The notes beneath the pieces were generated by a model. That model ran no database searches. It worked only from the letters and a program-made list of their open reading frames with translations, and was not told the origin of the DNA. From NCBI RefSeq assembly GCF_958298935.1, contig NC_084929.1, positions 4,774,001-4,838,000 on the forward strand: DNA of 64,000 nt, read 5' to 3'. Shown in pieces: positions 59,816 to 64,000 of the stretch. Position 1 is the stretch's first letter, and each line of letters starts with the position of its first letter. This stretch comes from Phragmites australis. Its lineage: Eukaryota > Streptophyta > Magnoliopsida > Poales > Poaceae. Made by a program: the position numbers and the translations under genes.

Positions 59816-60860
59816 TTGTGAGACTCTGATTTGTGTGTCTTGGAGTCTGAATGTACATAGAATGATCAGCTGCGTCATGTTAAGTTAGATTGAGTTAATC
59901 CTGCAAAGCAAAACTGGTTGGAATGCTTCTTCTCCCTCTTGATTGCCGCGTCTTTGAAGCTACCGTTTCTCATGGTCAAGTGCCTGCCAAAGTGGAGTAA
60001 TACTCATTGCCATGCACATTATAAGTTTAAACAAATTTAGTTGCAAATTTACCCAGCTTTACATAGAAAGGGGAACCAGTGGAGAGTCTCAACCCCATTT
60101 CTCAGTTCAAATATGCAAAGTGTTTGTGCTTCAATAGTGTGGTGCTTGGTTGGCTTCAGCATTTCACAGCATGTTTTAAACCGGGAAGCTTCAGACCCAA
60201 TCAAAATGTCCATCAAAGCGATTGCCTTTATGCTAGCAGATCATATTGCAAGATCACAGGTTTTTGCCAAGGATATGATTCATGTCAGACTGCGAGGTCC
60301 TTGTCCAAGAATTAAACACAGGAAGGTCTTCACAAACCACTTCAAACTCCATTGAAGTATCAAACTGATTTTTGCCGCAAATTTTGAACAGGACTTCATA
60401 GTGAACCATGGAAGTTTGTTTCCATGTCAAAGAGAAGTAGATACAGCTGCAAATAGCTTGGTTAAGGTATAATAGCAAAACCGCCAGATGCAGGCTCATG
60501 AGTTGCGGACAGATCAGAATCTGGTGAAAATTTGAACATATGAGGACTGACAAGTGTGCCAATTGTCCAAAAAAATGACACCAGAGCTGCGATAGTGGCA
60601 CGTGTAACTACCATGTTTGGTCAAACTTGTCTAACTTCAGACCAACCTTGTCTTTAAAGTACAGATGCAAGTAGGTATCTAATAGGTAGTTCTGTGTTGC
60701 TACTTAGTTTATTTTTTTTTAACTTAATTAGGTAGGAATGAATCTTTAGTTTATTATTATTTTTTAATCGATATCCAAAATATACAGAACTTGCATCTAT
60801 TTTAGGAGTAGTGAAGAAGGAAAATGTACAGCCGCCTCCAAAGCAAAGAAGCGGAAAATG
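59816..60860. other. Intergenic DNA between MAEA and the ubiquitin fusion gene
   Basis: No supported gene. Short frames at 60041-60355 (plus) and 60254-60601 (minus) have no recognised domain. Confidence 0.5.
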
Positions 60861-60878
60861 TATTCCCCTCGCCACTCG

Positions 60879-61601
<723 letters not shown>

Positions 61602-63430
61602 GGCTGGTCTGCTTCGCTTTACCTGCCTTCCTAGCAAGTGCCGAGCCGTTTGTTACTCGAGTTGAATCTTATTTAGATCTGTATGAGGTTGAAACTTAAT
61701 GGAGTAGTCGTATCTATCTTCTTGGAACGCCTGTTGCTGAGTTAAGCTATGCGAGTTTAATTTTAGTTTCATATGCTATCATGTTTGATGATTATATCTT
61801 CAAGCATTTGGCCATCTTTCTTTGGTCGGTTAAAGTAGTGATACATGAAGGTTTAAATGTTTTTGGTATTGTGCTGGTGCGATCGCTGTGAGGTTGATAA
61901 GGGCCCTCGGGTGGCTGCTGGTGAGGGTTGGAATGGCCTTTTTGCTACATGTTGATAGAAGCATATGATTTGATTCTGGGACTCTTGCTATTTGTTTCTT
62001 GATTATTAATGTCTGATGAGATCTTGGTCATTGATTAGTGTTTTGCAAATGCCTTCTGTTTGTCATAGAATGAGGTAGTATTTCAGTTCTGTGGTTGTGG
62101 ATGCTAGTAGTGTTGAGGTCGGCATTAGTCTTATATATGTGCACCTCTGGTAGTATTTACCATTGTGATGTGATTTTTTTTACTGATGCATTGGCTAGCA
62201 GTATTAGAAATGCATTGCCTTCCATTACAGAAAATGGGTTATAATTGCCACATAAGTCGTTGTCATGTCATGTGATTTTTTTAGCTTGGTATTAGTACCA
62301 TAATGTCATTGCTGTGTGCTGTGAGCCTGTGCTAGTCGACTAAGTTAGCATTGGGTTTGCATTCTGATCGGTGAGACGATATTCCGATTTGTGAGCTTGT
62401 TGTCAGCTGCTGGATGATTCAATTTTGGCCAGTATTTGGTTCACTTTCTGATTGGTTTGACGACATTGCGACTTGAGCGTGTTCCCAGCTGCTTGTAGGT
62501 TTAGTAAATCAACAAGCCTGTTGAGTCGTTTGGTTTTGCTGCTGAAAATCACAGCATAATTGATTGTTGTATGTATTTTGTTCTTTGTGTGATGCTCATG
62601 ATTCAATGAGCAGAAGTAAAAAAGGTTTAGAAGCGCTGTACCTGCACACGACTGTATTTTCGAAATATGATATCGAGTGTCGTTTTTCATACCCTACATG
62701 GAGGGTTTGATGCAAGATAAGTAGCTTCCCTGCAGATGACGTTTTTGACCGATTGTGCCAAATGGCCAAATCCTCCAAATCGTTGTTTTACCCTTTTTTT
62801 CTTCGGAACACTGGAATTTCCCCCCTATTCTTACAGGAACTGAACTGATTCTCATTTTCGGTCTTCAATCTCAGCAGCTCAGCTGGTGCGTGTATGACTT
62901 GCATTTTTTTGTTGTGCTCGTGTTGCGACTAAACTATCATAATGCAACATTATACCTTTTGCTTCTGCTCTTTTGGCTCTTGTCGGCTTTCAAAAGAATC
63001 AGCGAGCCACGTAGGAGGAACATGTATGGAGAAATACGATCTCTTCGTAAGCCAGCAATACATTATCCGTGATCAAGCGGCCCGGAACATGCACTCTGAT
63101 TGAGTTGAGAGCAATTACATCCGTCAAGGAGGAGTCAATTTGCAGCAACTTTCGATATAACTTTCTACAGAACATTGCACCGACTGATCATAGGCATGAA
63201 AACTTTGATTTGTTCAGGATTCTTTACCTTCCGAATTAACACCATAATTTCCTCAATAATAAAAGTTTTATTAACTTTTATTGTTACATTAACATAATAC
63301 AATTATATACGAGCTCATCTTTGGTCTCTGTATAGTCAAGATGCATATAATCATCTCGATTAATTAAAGGAACCGAGTACAAAACTACAATCACAGTCGA
63401 CGGCTAACTAGCTAAACTAGGTCCACCTAG
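61602..63430. other. 3' region of RPS27A and intergenic DNA
   Basis: The first few hundred bases are T/G-rich 3' flank. The remainder shows no gene, clear repeat or element ends. Confidence 0.5.
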
Positions 63431-63661
63431 GCTCTGTGGAAGGAAGTTCCAGGTAGGACAAAAGATTATATCACTCGGCCAAAAGAAAATGGTTACCAGA
63501 GCTTGCATGTGGCCATTGATTTAAGTGAACATGGGAAGAAGAGGCCACTAATGGAGATACAGATACGCACCAAGGAGATGGGTAGATTTGCTGTTGGTGG
63601 AGAGGCATCTCATTCTCTCTACAAGGGCGGTCTTACAGATCCTGGAGAGGTTAAACGCATG
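63431..63661 (+). pseudogene. CRSH (calcium-activated RelA/SpoT homologue) exon fragment
   Basis: After an AG acceptor the frame reads LWKEVPGRTKDYITRPKENG, YQSLHVAIDLSEHGKKRPLM, EIQIRTKEMGRFAVGGEASH, SLYKGGLTDPGEVKR. This is the end of the ppGpp synthetase domain (YQSLH and EIQIRT motifs) of the plastid CRSH proteins, which normally continue into two EF-hands. Similarity stops at about 63661 without a usable GT donor and the frame runs on to a stop at 63751 in unrelated sequence. No preceding or following CRSH exon is recognised between 61.6 and 64.0 kb. It is therefore probably a broken partial copy; a complete gene could lie beyond the right edge. Confidence 0.7.
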
Positions 63662-63751
63662 CTTAATTCTCATTCTGTTCCTTGTTTTACAGCACACAAA
63701 ATCTTTGACTTTGGCAAGATTTTGGAAGTAGCTTTTCTTCACATTACTTAG

Positions 63752-64000
63752 GTTTTTTTCCTCTAATAAGGGAACTTAAAAATCTATGAACACATGATGA
63801 ATTACCTATAATTTTGTTTACTTCATGTTAAGTGTGAAAATTATCGAGCGCAGAGCCGCAGAGGTAGTATCTGCCTTGGATTATGCTAACTAACCTGATA
63901 GACAGTGCTAACGATTTGGACGCTAAACTGAAATGATGTTATCTGGACATTGCTTAGAATCAGCATTCTTTGAATTATTTTGTCTCCAGGCAAAAAGATT
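63752..64000. other. Right-edge sequence, nothing recognised
   Basis: AT-rich, no open frame or repeat that can be assigned. Confidence 0.4.

Overview
The window is nuclear DNA of a grass (Poaceae), judged from sequence alone. Host exons start very GC-rich, genes have GT-AG introns, and the space between genes is filled with grass-type transposable elements (CACTA, Ty3/gypsy Tat-type, PIF/Harbinger, hAT and Mutator-like MITEs). Nothing prokaryotic or organellar was seen. I found no undescribed multi-gene system. What stands out is layered nesting of transposons and several host-gene fragments carried inside them.

Layout. 1-3.4 kb: 5' end of a GDSL esterase/lipase gene on the minus strand. 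Its first intron is about 2.9 kb and holds a broken GATL glycosyltransferase copy; exon 2 runs off the left edge. 3.6-5.9 kb: AT-rich intergenic DNA. 5.9-16.2 kb: a decayed two-gene CACTA transposon (TNP2-type transposase, then a second gene ending in an Ulp1-like protease), with a duplicated leader in front of each gene. 16.6-25.6 kb: a Tat-type gypsy retrotransposon on the minus strand, with both LTRs, an integrase remnant, a 117-bp tandem array interrupted by a hAT MITE, an antisense extra ORF, and a sense F-box/DUF295 pseudogene. 27.3-28.0 kb: an unidentified minus-strand exon. 28.7-31.7 kb: a PIF/Harbinger transposon with convergent ORF1 and transposase, both broken. 31.8-45.5 kb: further nested elements, including a 5.9-kb Mutator-like element that ends only 350 bp before the next gene.

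45.9-64 kb is the gene-rich side, all on the plus strand: mitochondrial dihydrolipoyl dehydrogenase (2 exons), a MAEA/GID9-type CTLH E3-ligase subunit (7 exons), a ubiquitin-40S ribosomal protein S27a fusion (single exon), and a lone exon of a calcium-activated RelA/SpoT homologue (CRSH). Smaller transposons sit between and inside these genes: a PIF-type element carrying an AUF-like F-box fragment, a hAT MITE, and a foldback MITE with a perfect 9-bp target duplication in a MAEA intron.

The host genes do not form a pathway. They are independent housekeeping genes (mitochondrial keto-acid oxidation and photorespiration, ubiquitin ligase subunit, ubiquitin and ribosome supply, plastid ppGpp signalling). 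Gene names rest on protein motifs read by eye; no database search was possible.
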